NCBI RefSeq assembly: GCF_029309835.1
Contig: NZ_JARJHL010000017.1
Span: 186,001 to 250,000, forward strand
DNA length: 64,000 bases
Reading direction: 5' to 3'
DNA from: Paracoccus sp. DMF-8
GTDB lineage: Bacteria > Pseudomonadota > Alphaproteobacteria > Rhodobacterales > Rhodobacteraceae
Positions 9,005 to 17,985 of the stretch are shown here, in pieces (the stretch's first letter is position 1; the number at the start of each line of letters is the position of its first letter). A program made the position numbers and the translations under genes. Under the pieces are notes generated by a model. It was given only the letters and a program-made list of their open reading frames with translations. It was not told where the DNA came from and searched no databases.

Positions 9005-9604
9005 ATGACATTTCTGATTGCCTCGAACATCCTGCTCTGGGTTGCCTTTCTGGGTGTGACGCTGGTTCTGCTGGGCCTGATCCGTCAGGTCGGGCTGCTG
9101 CACGAACGGTCCTCGCCCATGGGGGCGATGATCACCGATCACGGCCCCGATATCGGCGACAACGCCCCCGAATTCGACATTCCGGACTATTTCGGCCGCA
9201 ATGTCCGCATCGGTGGCGCCTCGGATCAGGGCCGCCCGACGCTGATCATGTTCACGGCGCCGACCTGCCCGGTCTGCGACAAGCTGTTTCCGATCATCAA
9301 ATCCATCGCCAAGGCCGAAAAGATCGGCGTGGTGATGATCAGCGACGGCGCACCCGAGGAACATGCCCGCTTCCTGAAGAACCACGAGCTTGGCCAGATC
9401 CGCTATGTCGTCTCGGCTGAAATCGGCATGGCCTTCCAGGTCGGCAAGATCCCCTATGGCGTCCTGCTGGATGCGGAAGGCGTGATCAAGGCCAAGGGTC
9501 TGACCAACACCCGCGAACATCTGGAAAGCCTGCTGGAAGCGGACAAGAGCGGTTTCGCCTCGCTTCAGCAGTTCATGGCCAGCCGCAAGAAATCCGCGGC
9601 CTGA
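9005..9604 (+). CDS. mauD: mauD, thioredoxin-like methylamine dehydrogenase maturation protein
   Basis: A 199-residue membrane-anchored thioredoxin-fold protein. An N-terminal helix (FLIASNILLWVAFLGVTLVL) anchors it, and the periplasmic domain carries the CPVC redox motif (Cys88, Cys91 in TAPTCPVCDKLFP) and a cis-Pro loop (KIPYGVLL). It is required for correct disulfide formation in the cysteine-rich MauA subunit. The ATG at 9005 has GAAAGG upstream. No frame break lies within mauD, but the mauE frame reads into it, so a fusion product is predicted unless a base is missing upstream. Confidence 0.93.
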   Translation: MTFLIASNILLWVAFLGVTLVLLGLIRQVGLLHERSSPMGAMITDHGPDIGDNAPEFDIPDYFGRNVRIGGASDQGRPTLIMFTAPTCPVCDKLFPIIKSIAKAEKIGVVMISDGAPEEHARFLKNHELGQIRYVVSAEIGMAFQVGKIPYGVLLDAEGVIKAKGLTNTREHLESLLEADKSGFASLQQFMASRKKSAA

Positions 9605-9647
9605 CCCGGCCGTTCAAGTTCAACCCCAAGCAGAGGGAGGATAATCG

Positions 9648-10216
9648 ATGCTGGGGAACTTCAAATTCGACGCTCTGGTCGAAAAAATGTCCCGCCGGGT
9701 TGCCGGCAGAACCAGCCGCCGTGGTGCGATCGGCAAGCTGGGCACGGTTCTGGCAGGCGCGGCACTGGTGCCGTTGCTGCCGGTCGACCGCCGTGGCCGC
9801 GTCAGCCGCGCCAATGCGGCGGGCGCCACCGATGGCAGTGATCCGCGTGCAAAATGGCAGCCGCAGGATCACGGACATCCAGTCCCCGCGACTACTGGCG
9901 GCACTGCTCTATTGACGGCAACATCTGCGACTGTTCCGGTGGGTCACTGACCAATTGCCCTCCGGGCACCAAGCTGGCGACGGCTTCCTGGGTGGCAAGC
10001 TGCTACAACCCGACCGACGGGCAAAGCTACCTGATCGCCTACCGCGACTGCTGCGGTGCGAACCAACCGGGCCGCTGCCCCTGCCTGAACACCGAAGGCG
10101 AGCTGCCGGTTTACCGGCCGGAATTCGCGAATGACATCATCTGGTGCTTCGGCGCCGAAGATGACGCGATGACCTACCACTGCACGATCTCTCCGATCGT
10201 CGGCAAGGCCAGCTGA
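9648..10216 (+). pseudogene. mauA: mauA, methylamine dehydrogenase light (beta) chain with TTQ cofactor (frameshifted)
   Basis: The small catalytic subunit. The start at 9648 follows AGGGAGGA. The leader is Tat-like with Arg pairs (MSRRVAGR, TSRRGAIGKLG). The mature part starts near DPRAKWQPQD in the first frame; the remainder, DYWRHCSIDGNICDCSGG to SPIVGKAS, is in another frame. Alignment by eye to the Paracoccus protein needs two single-base removals, one in CACGGAC (about 9873) and one in TCCCCGC (about 9885). The two Trp residues that form tryptophan tryptophylquinone are present (ATASWVASC and DIIWCFG), as are the later cysteines. The first disulfide cysteine, normally before DYWRHC, reads CGC (Arg) here. 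This needs resequencing. Confidence 0.9.
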
Positions 10217-10223
10217 TCAACCT

Positions 10224-10251
10224 GCCGGGCGCGGCATCCCCGCGCCCCGGC
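10224..10251 (+). promoter_or_regulatory. GC-rich hairpin between mauA and mauC
   Basis: GCCGGGCGCGG pairs with CCGCGCCCCGGC across a short loop, giving an 11-12 base-pair stem with one bulged base. It lies directly after the mauA stop and before mauC. There is no T-tract, so it is more likely an mRNA-stabilising or partial-attenuation element that sets MauA excess over downstream genes than a full terminator. This is inference. Confidence 0.4.
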
Positions 10252-10273
10252 ATCCCATCCCGTGGAGAACCGA

Positions 10274-10671
10274 ATGAACATCATCGCAAGAACGCGGACG
10301 GTCATGGCCGCCGCCGCTTTCACCTGGCCGCTGCGACCGGCGCATTCGCGCAGGACAAGATCGCCCTGCCGAACGAAGGCATCATCCCGGCATCCGAAGT
10401 GCCCGCCGATGCCACCATCGTCGAAATCGACAAGCTGAAATACGCCACCCCCGAACTGACCGTTGCCACCGGCACCACGGTCTATTGGGTGAACAAGGAA
10501 GTCATGCCCCATAACGTCGCCTTCAAAAAGGAAATCGTCGGCCCCGACGCCTTCCGCGGCGAGATGATGAAAAAGGACGAAGCCTTCGCCATCACCTTCA
10601 ACGAGGCGGGCGAGTTCGACTATTTCTGCACCCCGCATCCCTTCATGCGCGGCAAGGTCACCGTCGAATAG
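10274..10671 (+). pseudogene. mauC: mauC, amicyanin (frameshifted in signal peptide)
   Basis: A periplasmic type-1 blue copper protein that accepts electrons from methylamine dehydrogenase. The mature domain is intact and has all ligands: His in VMPHNVAF, then Cys, His and Met in FCTPHPFMRG. The start at 10274 follows GGAGA and encodes MNIIARTRTVMAAAAFT; the frame then shifts near 10320-10330, and the other frame supplies LAAATGAFAQDKIALPNEG. Adding one C to TTCACC joins the two into a normal signal peptide ending AFA. The nearest in-frame ATG without the shift is 10399, which would give a leaderless cytosolic fragment. Confidence 0.9.
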
Positions 10672-10700
10672 CATCGTCGCCCCTAGCGAAAGAACCTGCC

Positions 10701-11630
10701 ATGTGGATTCCCTATGACATACGCGCCTCGCTCAAGGCTGAAACCAGCCCCGAGGTGATCCGCCTGTCCCGTTCGGACATGGCGCAGCGGGAATTCCTGG
10801 TGGGATTTTTCCTGCGCAACCCGGTGACGCAGGTCTGGGAACTGGATCTGGTCGCGGGTTCCGACAGCACCGAAATTCCGGCGGGCGCCGAACTGCCTGG
10901 CGCCCGCCTGTCCTTTTTCGGCAATGATTCCGGCAAGCTGGCCGAGGTGATCTATCGCCTGCCCGCCGTATCTGCCGAAGATGCCCTGACCCGCGCCCAT
11001 GCCGATTTCCAGCGCCGCCTGCTGCGCTGGCAGGTCGAAATCGGGCGTGGCATGGCGATTGCCGGATGGCGCATCGCCGATATGACCCATGGCGCGCGCT
11101 GGCGCTGCACGCCCTTCCGCCCATCCGCGATGAAGGTGGATTTTGGCGCGCTTGGCACCATGCCCGCCGATCTGGCGCCCTTTGCCGAACTGTTCCAGCG
11201 CGCCCGCAACGCGCCCGATGCCGCCAGCCGGTTAATGGCGGCCTTCGCGATCCTGCACGCCGCCCGGACCGGCCATGCCGCCCTGTCGGGCTGCGGCGCC
11301 GAGGGTTTCCGCGTGACCCAGGAAATGCTGATCCATTCCGGCGCCATGGCCGCCGATCAACCGCTGGAGGGGCTGGACCTGCCCGGTCTGGATGCCGTCC
11401 TGCGTCCCGCCCATGACCGTCTGACCGCGCCCGGCGGCATGCTGGCCGCCGTTCTGGACGACCTGCCCGCGCAGCGCCAGATGGCCCTGCTGGCCAATCT
11501 GGCCGATCTGATCGCCCATCGCCTGATCGGGGCCGAGATCCGCGCCCGTATCGCGGGCCGCCCGGTCTCTGTCCCGCCCCCCAGCCACGCCGCCGAAACC
11601 CGCGCCGAATCCGGCGCCCTCCGAGCCTAG
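10701..11630 (+). CDS. mauJ: mauJ, methylamine utilization protein
   Basis: A 309-residue protein of unknown biochemical role found between mauC and mauG in Paracoccus mau operons. It starts MWIPYDIRASLKAE at 10701; the upstream GAAAG is a modest ribosome binding site. No signal peptide, metal motif or transmembrane helix is evident, so it is probably cytosolic. Its frame is uninterrupted, unlike most neighbours. The call rests on position and length compared with the known operon plus overall sequence character. Confidence 0.85.
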   Translation: MWIPYDIRASLKAETSPEVIRLSRSDMAQREFLVGFFLRNPVTQVWELDLVAGSDSTEIPAGAELPGARLSFFGNDSGKLAEVIYRLPAVSAEDALTRAHADFQRRLLRWQVEIGRGMAIAGWRIADMTHGARWRCTPFRPSAMKVDFGALGTMPADLAPFAELFQRARNAPDAASRLMAAFAILHAARTGHAALSGCGAEGFRVTQEMLIHSGAMAADQPLEGLDLPGLDAVLRPAHDRLTAPGGMLAAVLDDLPAQRQMALLANLADLIAHRLIGAEIRARIAGRPVSVPPPSHAAETRAESGALRA

Positions 11631-11634
11631 GGTC

Positions 11635-12874
11635 ATGTTCCGTCCGCTGCTGTCACTGTCCGCCCTGTTGCTGCCCGCCGCCATCGCGATGTCCGTCACC
11701 GCATTCGGCCCGACCTTTGGCGCCGGCACCCGCCCCGATCCGGCGGGCAGCAATGCCGACCGTCAAAGCCGGCTGGCGCAGTTGGGACAGGCGCTGTTCC
11801 ACGACCCTTCGCTGTCGCGCAACGGCACGCAATCCTGCGCCACCTGCCACGACCCCGACCACGCCTTTACCGATCCGCGCCCGAATGCGGTCGGCGGCGC
11901 GGTTTCGGTCGGGGATGACGGGGTGTCGCTTGGCGACCGCAACACGCCGACGCTGACCTATGCCTTTCTCAGCCCCGATTTCCATCAGGATGCCAAGGGC
12001 CGTTACAAGGGCGGCCAGTTCTGGGACGGCCGCGCCGACGACCTGGCCGATCAGGCGGGCCAGCCGATGCTGAACCCGGTCGAGATGGGCATGCCCGACC
12101 GTGCCGCCGTGGTCGCGCGCCTGCGCGACAATCCCGGCTATGCCGACAGTTTCGCGGCCCTGTTCGGCGCGGATGCGCTGGACGACGTGGACCGCGCCTT
12201 TCAGGGCGCCGCGATGGCGCTGGCCGCCTATCAAAGCACCGATGAATTCGCGCCCTTCGATTCCAAATTCGACCGCTGGAAACGCGGCGAGGTCCAGCCT
12301 GACCCCTCAGGAAGAATTCGGTTTCACCGTCTTCATCACCTGGAACTGCCGGCTGTGCCACCAGTTGCAAAAGCAGGGCGTGGTCGAACGCGAAACCTTT
12401 ACCAGCTATGAATTCCACAATATCGGCGTGCCGGTGAATACCGCCGTGCGCGCCGCGAACAGGCTTGGCGCGGATCATGTCGACCTTGGCCTGTCGCAGC
12501 GCGCGGGCATCGACGACCCCGCACAGGACGGCAAGGTCCGTATCCCGACCCTGCGCAATATCGCCGTGACCGGCCCCTATATGCGCAACGGCATCTTTCA
12601 GGACCTGCGCACCGCGGTGATTTTCTACAACAAATACCCAAGCCGCCGGGCGCATCGCCAGATCAACCCCGAAACCGGCCAGCCCCGGGGCCCGCCAGAG
12701 GTCGCGGCGAACCTGTCGCTGGCGGAACTGGAATCGGGGCTGATGGTTGATGATACACGGATCGACGCGCTCGTCGCCTTTCTGGAAACGCTGACCGATC
12801 AGCGATACGAGCCCCTGCTGGCCGAAAAGCGTGCCGCCCGCGAACTGGCACGGAAAACCGCCCGGAACGACTGA
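11635..12874 (+). pseudogene. mauG: mauG, di-heme enzyme for TTQ biogenesis (frameshifted)
   Basis: MauG completes TTQ synthesis in MauA using a bis-Fe(IV) state. The start at 11635 lies four bases after mauJ and encodes a signal peptide. The first heme site is CATCH (residues 68-72) and the second is CRLCH within TWNCRLCHQLQ. The frame breaks near 12298: RGEVQ is followed in the other frame by LTPQEEFGFTVF. Removing one C from CAGCCTGACC restores a single chain. The conserved VTGPYM segment, which in P. denitrificans holds the tyrosine ligand of the ferryl heme, is present. The following residue is Arg where I recall His in P. denitrificans. Confidence 0.9.
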
Positions 12875-12905
12875 CACAGCCGCCCGAACCAAGGAGGGGG
12901 CGCAG

Positions 12906-13571
12906 ATGGCATCCAGCAAACGCAAGATGAGCCGTCGCACAGCCATGACAGAAATCGCCCGCGGCGCCGGGGCGGTCTGTCTGGGCGGCTTTTCCCTTGC
13001 CGCGCTGGTCCAGTCCACGGCGCAGGCCGATGCCCGCGCCATGCGCCCCCCCGGCGCCCTGCCCGAGGACGACTTTCTGTCCGCCTGCGTGCGCTGTGGG
13101 CTGTGCGTGCAGGCCTGCCCCTATGGCACGCTGTCGCTGGCCGAATGGGGGACCGAGGCCGCCGTCGGCACGCCATTCTTCACCCCGCGCGAGGTGCCGT
13201 GCTACATGTGCCGCGACATCCCCTGCGCGCGGGCCTGTCCGACCGGGGCGCTGGACCGCGACATCCCGTCGATCCGCGACGCAAACATGGGTGTCGCCGT
13301 GCTGGTCGGGCACGAAGATTGCCTGGATTACAAGGGCATGAACTGTTCGATCTGCGTCCGCGTCTGCCCGATCCGGGGCGATGCGATCACGCTGGAGCCG
13401 GGCGAATTCAACGGCCGCAAGATCATGATCCCGACCGTTCATTCCAAGCATTGCACCGGCTGCGGCACCTGTGAAAAGCATTGCGTGACCGGCCATGCCT
13501 CGATCCGGGTGCTGCCGCGCGATCTGGGGTTGGGCGGCGACGGGCGCAACCGCGCGGGGCGCGACGTATGA
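12906..13571 (+). CDS. mauM: mauM, Tat-exported polyferredoxin
   Basis: A 221-residue protein with a twin-arginine leader (MSRRTAMTEI) and four [4Fe-4S] cysteine clusters: CVRCGLCVQACP, CYMCRDIPCARACP, the NCSICVRVCP group, and CTGCGTCEKHC. It resembles NapG and is thought to transfer electrons in the periplasm together with MauN. The ATG at 12906 has AAGGAGGGGG just upstream; longer in-frame extensions overlap mauG and lack the leader. Its stop overlaps the mauN start (ATGA), indicating coupled translation. Confidence 0.93.
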   Translation: MASSKRKMSRRTAMTEIARGAGAVCLGGFSLAALVQSTAQADARAMRPPGALPEDDFLSACVRCGLCVQACPYGTLSLAEWGTEAAVGTPFFTPREVPCYMCRDIPCARACPTGALDRDIPSIRDANMGVAVLVGHEDCLDYKGMNCSICVRVCPIRGDAITLEPGEFNGRKIMIPTVHSKHCTGCGTCEKHCVTGHASIRVLPRDLGLGGDGRNRAGRDV

Positions 13572-14515
13572 ACTGGCGCGCGATCATCGCCGACAACCGC
13601 CGCCTGAACATGCAGGCCAATGGCATCTTGCGCGCGCATAAATGGTGGCTGTTGCGCCGGGCCAGCCAGATCGGCCTGCTGGGGCTGTTCATGCTGGGTC
13701 CGATGTTCGGCATCTGGCTGGTGCGCGGCAATTTCGGCGCCAGCCAGATCCTGGACAGCGTGACCCTGTCCGACCCCTATCTGTTCGTGCAAAGCCTGGC
13801 CGGCGGCACGCTGATCGTCGGCCCGGCGATGCTGGGCGCGGCCATCGTCGCGGGGTTTTACCTGCTGATGGGCGGGCGGGCCTATTGCGGATGGGTCTGC
13901 CCGGTCAATATCGTCACCGATACCGCATTCTGGCTGCGCGAGAAAACCGGCCTGACCCGCGACCGCAAGCTGGACAAGCGCACGCGGCTGATGGTGCTGG
14001 CCGGGACCATTCTGGCGTCCTTCGTCACCGGCACGATCGCGTGGGAATTCGTCAACCCGGTCAGCCTGCTGCAACGCGCCTTCATCTCGGGGATCGGGCT
14101 GGGCTGGGGCATCATCATCGCCGTTTTCCTGCTGGACCTGTTCGTGTCGCGCCGGGCGTGGTGCAGCCATATCTGCCCGGTCGGGGCCTTTTACGGGCTG
14201 ATCGGCCGGGCCTCTGTCGTCAGGGTCTCGGCGGCGAACCGCAGCGCCTGCACCGATTGCGGGGCCTGTTTCAACATCTGCCCCGAACCCCATGTCATCG
14301 TCCCCGCGCTGAAGGGCAAGGGCAGCCCGGTCATCCTGTCGGGCGATTGCCAGAACTGCGGCAATTGCATCGATTCCTGCCCGGTCGATGTGTTCCGCTT
14401 TTCCAACCGCTTTTCGATGCGGCTGACAGACGCGCCGGACCTGACGGACGCGCCTAAAACGAGCCGAACACCGATCCCAGAGCGATCACCACGACCAGCG
14501 CCGCCAGCGCACTGA
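13568..14515 (+). CDS. mauN: mauN, membrane ferredoxin (NapH-like)
   Basis: A 315-residue polytopic membrane iron-sulfur protein resembling NapH. Membrane helices alternate with the loop motifs YCGWVCPVN and CSHICPVG and end in two 4Fe-4S sites, CTDCGACFNICP and CQNCGNCIDSCP. It probably forms a quinol-linked electron path with MauM. The start at 13568 overlaps the mauM stop. The last 20 or so residues (from about TDAPKTSRTPIP) overlap the 3' end of the convergent permease gene by 62 bases and look like read-through sequence, so the natural C-terminus may once have been shorter. Confidence 0.92.
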   Translation: MNWRAIIADNRRLNMQANGILRAHKWWLLRRASQIGLLGLFMLGPMFGIWLVRGNFGASQILDSVTLSDPYLFVQSLAGGTLIVGPAMLGAAIVAGFYLLMGGRAYCGWVCPVNIVTDTAFWLREKTGLTRDRKLDKRTRLMVLAGTILASFVTGTIAWEFVNPVSLLQRAFISGIGLGWGIIIAVFLLDLFVSRRAWCSHICPVGAFYGLIGRASVVRVSAANRSACTDCGACFNICPEPHVIVPALKGKGSPVILSGDCQNCGNCIDSCPVDVFRFSNRFSMRLTDAPDLTDAPKTSRTPIPERSPRPAPPAH

Positions 14516-15899
14516 CGATGGCGACCATGACGATATCCAGATAGCTCTTGCGGTGGTTGCAGCCCGACACGGCCAGCATCGTCACCACCGCGCCATTATG
14601 GGGCAAGGTGTCCAGCGTCCCGGACGACATCACCGCGACCCGGTGCATCAGCCCGGGGTCGATGCCCGCGTCACGGGCGATCTGCAGATAGGTCGGCCCA
14701 AGCGATTCCAGCGCGATGCTCATGCCGCCCGAGGCCGATCCGGTCAGCGCCGCCAGAATATTCGTCGCCACCGCCAGCGACACCAGCGGCCCGCCGGGGG
14801 TCCCCAGCACCCAATCCCGCACCAGATCGAATGCGGGCAGCGTGGCGATGACCGCGCCGAAACCGACCAGACTGGCTACGCTCATCACCGGCAGGACCGA
14901 GGCATTCGCCCCCGCCTCGACCGTCAGGCGCAGCCCGGTCAGGCGGCGCCGGTTCAGCAGGGTCAGCACGACGATGGCCAGCGCCAGCGCCACGGCCACC
15001 GACCAGACGCCCGCGACATCCGACAGTTGCACCCCGCCCCAACGCGGCGCGGCCAGCCATGCGGTATCCATGCGCGGCAACAGGAATTGCGACAGGATCA
15101 GGTTCGCGGCCAGCACCACCCCAAGCGGCACCAGCGCCACCCAGACCGGGGGCGTATCGCCGCTGCGGCTGCCCCGGTCGATTTCCGCCGGGTCGAAATC
15201 GCTGGCCGTGCTGGCCAGACCGCGCAGCTTGCCCTGCTGCACCGGATCGCGGCGGATGCAGCCCTCGAACCCTTCGTCACCGTCGTGCGCGCGCCTGTGG
15301 GCATGGGTCAGCCAGCCCATGCCGATGGTGAACATCACCACGGATGCGATGATCCCCAGCCCCGGCGCGGCAAAGGGATCGGTGCCGAAAAACGGCATCG
15401 GAATGGCGTTCTGGATCGCGGGCGTGCCGGGCAGCGCCGACATGGTGAAGGTCGAGGTGCCAAGCGCCAGCGCGGCGGGCAGCAGGCGGCGCGGGACCTC
15501 TCCGGCGCGAAACAGCGCAAGGCCCATCGGCGCGATGACAAAGAACGCCACGAACAGCGACACCCCGCCATAGGTGACCAGCGCCCCCGCCAGCACCACC
15601 GCCAGAATGGCCCGGCGCGGTCCCAGCCTGCGGGTCATCAGCCGCGCAATCGCCCGGACCGAACCGCTGTCATCCATCAGCTTGCCAAACAGCGCGCCCA
15701 GCAGGAACAGCGGAAAGAACTGCGCGATGAACCCCGCGGCCGAGGGCATGAAGATCTGCGTCCAGTTCGCCAGCAACGGTTCCGCCGACAGCGCCGCTGC
15801 CATCAGCGCGGCAACGGGCGCCAGCAGCAGGATCGACCAGCCGCGAAAGGCCATGAACATCAGAAAGGCCAAGGCGATCAGAATACCCGACAGTCCCAT
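14454..15899 (-). CDS. GntP-family organic acid permease
   Basis: A 481-residue integral membrane protein with about 12 hydrophobic segments, ending VVIALGSVFGSF. Segments such as FFPLFLLGALFGKLMDDSGS, LVTYGGVSLFVAFFVIAP and LTGSASGGMSIALE are typical of the gluconate:H+ symporter (GntP) family, which also includes beta-hydroxybutyrate and D-glycerate carriers. A hydrophilic loop of about 45 residues sits mid-protein (from THAHRRAHDGDEG). The substrate cannot be told from sequence. It is monocistronic and convergent with mauN. Confidence 0.85.
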   Translation of the reverse strand: MGLSGILIALAFLMFMAFRGWSILLLAPVAALMAAALSAEPLLANWTQIFMPSAAGFIAQFFPLFLLGALFGKLMDDSGSVRAIARLMTRRLGPRRAILAVVLAGALVTYGGVSLFVAFFVIAPMGLALFRAGEVPRRLLPAALALGTSTFTMSALPGTPAIQNAIPMPFFGTDPFAAPGLGIIASVVMFTIGMGWLTHAHRRAHDGDEGFEGCIRRDPVQQGKLRGLASTASDFDPAEIDRGSRSGDTPPVWVALVPLGVVLAANLILSQFLLPRMDTAWLAAPRWGGVQLSDVAGVWSVAVALALAIVVLTLLNRRRLTGLRLTVEAGANASVLPVMSVASLVGFGAVIATLPAFDLVRDWVLGTPGGPLVSLAVATNILAALTGSASGGMSIALESLGPTYLQIARDAGIDPGLMHRVAVMSSGTLDTLPHNGAVVTMLAVSGCNHRKSYLDIVMVAIVSALAALVVVIALGSVFGSF

Positions 15900-16094
15900 G
15901 CGTCCCGCTCCGTTTTGCCGCCCCTTCTGCGTAGGACGGGATTACGACAATTCTGCATCGCAGCAAAACCCTTGCGTGAACATGACCTGACGCAAGTCCG
16001 GCATCGCGCCGGACGGATCAACGTATTGTCGCGGTTGACCGCAGGCGCGTGCCGCCCGCAACATGGCCGCCCGACAACCAAAGCCACGGAACCG

Positions 16095-16934
16095 ATGCGT
16101 ATTTCCGCCCCCCTGCTGCTGGCCATCGGCCTGACCGCGACCGCCCCGGCGCTGGCCGATGAAACCGACCTGATCCTTGACCAGGGCATCGCCGCGACCC
16201 TGCACCTGCCGGATGGCGAAGGCCCCTTTCCGGCGGTGCTGCTGCTGCATGGGCTTGGTTCGACCCGGTCCGAGATCGGCAATATCTATGTCGATACCGC
16301 GCAGGCGCTGGCCGACCGGGGCATCGCATCGCTGCGGATCGACTTTCGCGGCTTTGGCAAATCGGATGGCGACACCGGCGCCTTTACGCTGGACCGCCAG
16401 AACGAGGATGCCCAGACCGCGCTGACCGCCCTGCAGGACAAGCGCGGGATCGACCCGGCGCGGATCGGGGTGCTGGGCTATTCCTTTGGCGCGGGTGCTG
16501 CGGTCGAACTGGGCGCCGCCCGCCCCGATGACGTGAAATCCGTCGTGGTCTGGTCGCTGATCGGCGATTACCGCGCCGATATGCTGTCCAGCATGGGCCA
16601 GAAGGTCTTTGACCGCGCGGCCGAGGACGGCATCGTCGGTTTCGATCTGGGATGGCGGACCATCGTGCTGAAACAGGCGTTTTTCGACAGCCTTGCCGCC
16701 CATGACCTGAATGCCGCCGCCCGCGCCTATCCCGGCGCCTTCATGACGATCAACAGGGCCGATGATTTCTACCTGCCCTATGCTGCGCCGCTGCTGGAGG
16801 CCGCGGCGGGGCAGGACAAATCCGCACTGGTCATCCCCGGCGCCGACCACATCTTTCACGTCTATACGCCCAGCAGATCGCAGGCCGCCGAGGTGATCGA
16901 GGCGACGGTGCAGCGTTTCGCCGACACGCTCTAG
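16095..16934 (+). CDS. Secreted alpha/beta hydrolase
   Basis: A 279-residue protein with a cleavable signal peptide (MRISAPLLLAIGLTATAPALA, cleaved before DE). The fold shows the oxyanion segment LLLHGLGSTRSE, the nucleophile elbow GYSFG with Ser130, and the catalytic His in GADHIFH (His252). It is probably a periplasmic esterase or dienelactone-hydrolase-like enzyme. It lies alone between a divergent permease (195 bases away) and a convergent LysR gene. No substrate can be inferred. Confidence 0.8.
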   Translation: MRISAPLLLAIGLTATAPALADETDLILDQGIAATLHLPDGEGPFPAVLLLHGLGSTRSEIGNIYVDTAQALADRGIASLRIDFRGFGKSDGDTGAFTLDRQNEDAQTALTALQDKRGIDPARIGVLGYSFGAGAAVELGAARPDDVKSVVVWSLIGDYRADMLSSMGQKVFDRAAEDGIVGFDLGWRTIVLKQAFFDSLAAHDLNAAARAYPGAFMTINRADDFYLPYAAPLLEAAAGQDKSALVIPGADHIFHVYTPSRSQAAEVIEATVQRFADTL

Positions 16935-17079
16935 CCGGTCCTGCGGGCCTGTGCCGCCAACGGGCGCCCGGCGCCCCCGCCCCTGCGACGCAGGCAGGCT
17001 TGTCGGGCCGGTCGCGGGCGCGTCGCGACTGGATGGCGTGGCAATGCCCCATCATCGACCGGCCGCAAAGAACGCGCCC

Positions 17080-17985
17080 CTATCCGCGATGCCGCAACGC
17101 CTCGACCACCAGCCGAAAGGCGGGCAGGTCCTGACGGCGGCTTGGGTAATAGATGTAATAGCCCGGAAAGGGCGGCGACCAGTCGTCCAGCACCGCGACC
17201 AGCCTGCCCGACGCGATCTGATCGGCAACGATGTCATCGGGGGCATAGGCAATGCCGTAACCCGCCAGCGCCGCCTCGACCGTTTCGTAGGACCCGTTGA
17301 AGGTCAGCTGCCCCCCGACCCTGACGCGCAGCTCTTTGCCGTCCCTGGCGAATTCCCAGGCATATAGCCCGCCTGCCGTCATGAGCCGGATATTGATGCA
17401 GTCATGGCCGACCAGATCCCTGGGGTGATGCGGCGTGCCGTGGCGGGCCAGATATCCGGGCGTCGCCACCGCCCGCATCCGCCAGTCCGGGCCGATCCGG
17501 ACCGCGACCATATCCTGCTGGATGCTTTCCCCCAGCCGGACCCCGGCGTCGAAGCCGCTGCCAACGATATCGCGAAAGGCGCTGTCGACGCTGAACTCGA
17601 CCCGCAGATCGGGATAATCCGCCAAAACATGCCGCAGCTTGGGCCAGACGACCGTGCGCAGGGCGTGGTCGGACAGGGTGATGCGGACGCGCCCGGCAGG
17701 CTTGTCGCGGTAATCCATGATCGCGGCCATCTCTGCCTCGATTTCGGCAAAACGCGGGGCAAGGGATTGCTGCAACCGCTCGCCCGCCTCGGTCGGGGAT
17801 ACGCTGCAGGTCGTGCGGTTCAGCAGCAAGACCCCCATCCGCGTTTCCAGCCGCTTGATCGTATGGCTGAGCGTGGATTGCGAAATCCCTAGCCGCGCCG
17901 CCGCGCGGGTAAAGCTGCGATCCTCGGCCACGGCCAGAAACCACAAAAGATCGTTGAACTGTTCGCGCGCCACGTCCTGTCCCAC
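17080..17985 (-). CDS. LysR-family regulator divergent from alcohol dehydrogenase
   Basis: A 301-residue LysR-type regulator. The HTH spans FNDLLWFLAVAEDRSF to GISQSTLSHTIKRLETRMG, followed by a substrate-binding domain with DLRVEFSVDSAFRDIVGSGFDAGVRLGE, typical of the group that controls adjacent aldehyde or alcohol oxidoreductases. It is divergent from the zinc alcohol dehydrogenase at 18174 across 188 bases, so it probably controls that gene and itself. Confidence 0.88.
   Translation of the reverse strand: MGQDVAREQFNDLLWFLAVAEDRSFTRAAARLGISQSTLSHTIKRLETRMGVLLLNRTTCSVSPTEAGERLQQSLAPRFAEIEAEMAAIMDYRDKPAGRVRITLSDHALRTVVWPKLRHVLADYPDLRVEFSVDSAFRDIVGSGFDAGVRLGESIQQDMVAVRIGPDWRMRAVATPGYLARHGTPHHPRDLVGHDCINIRLMTAGGLYAWEFARDGKELRVRVGGQLTFNGSYETVEAALAGYGIAYAPDDIVADQIASGRLVAVLDDWSPPFPGYYIYYPSRRQDLPAFRLVVEALRHRG

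Noticed and set aside
6870..12400. Programmed ribosomal frameshifting as the explanation for the mau breaks
   Set aside because: The sites share no slippery heptamer or common downstream structure, and needed shifts differ in direction from gene to gene.
14553..16094. In-frame upstream extension of the secreted hydrolase to nearly 800 residues
   Set aside because: The extension is antisense to the GntP permease gene; the ATG at 16095 is followed by a proper signal peptide.
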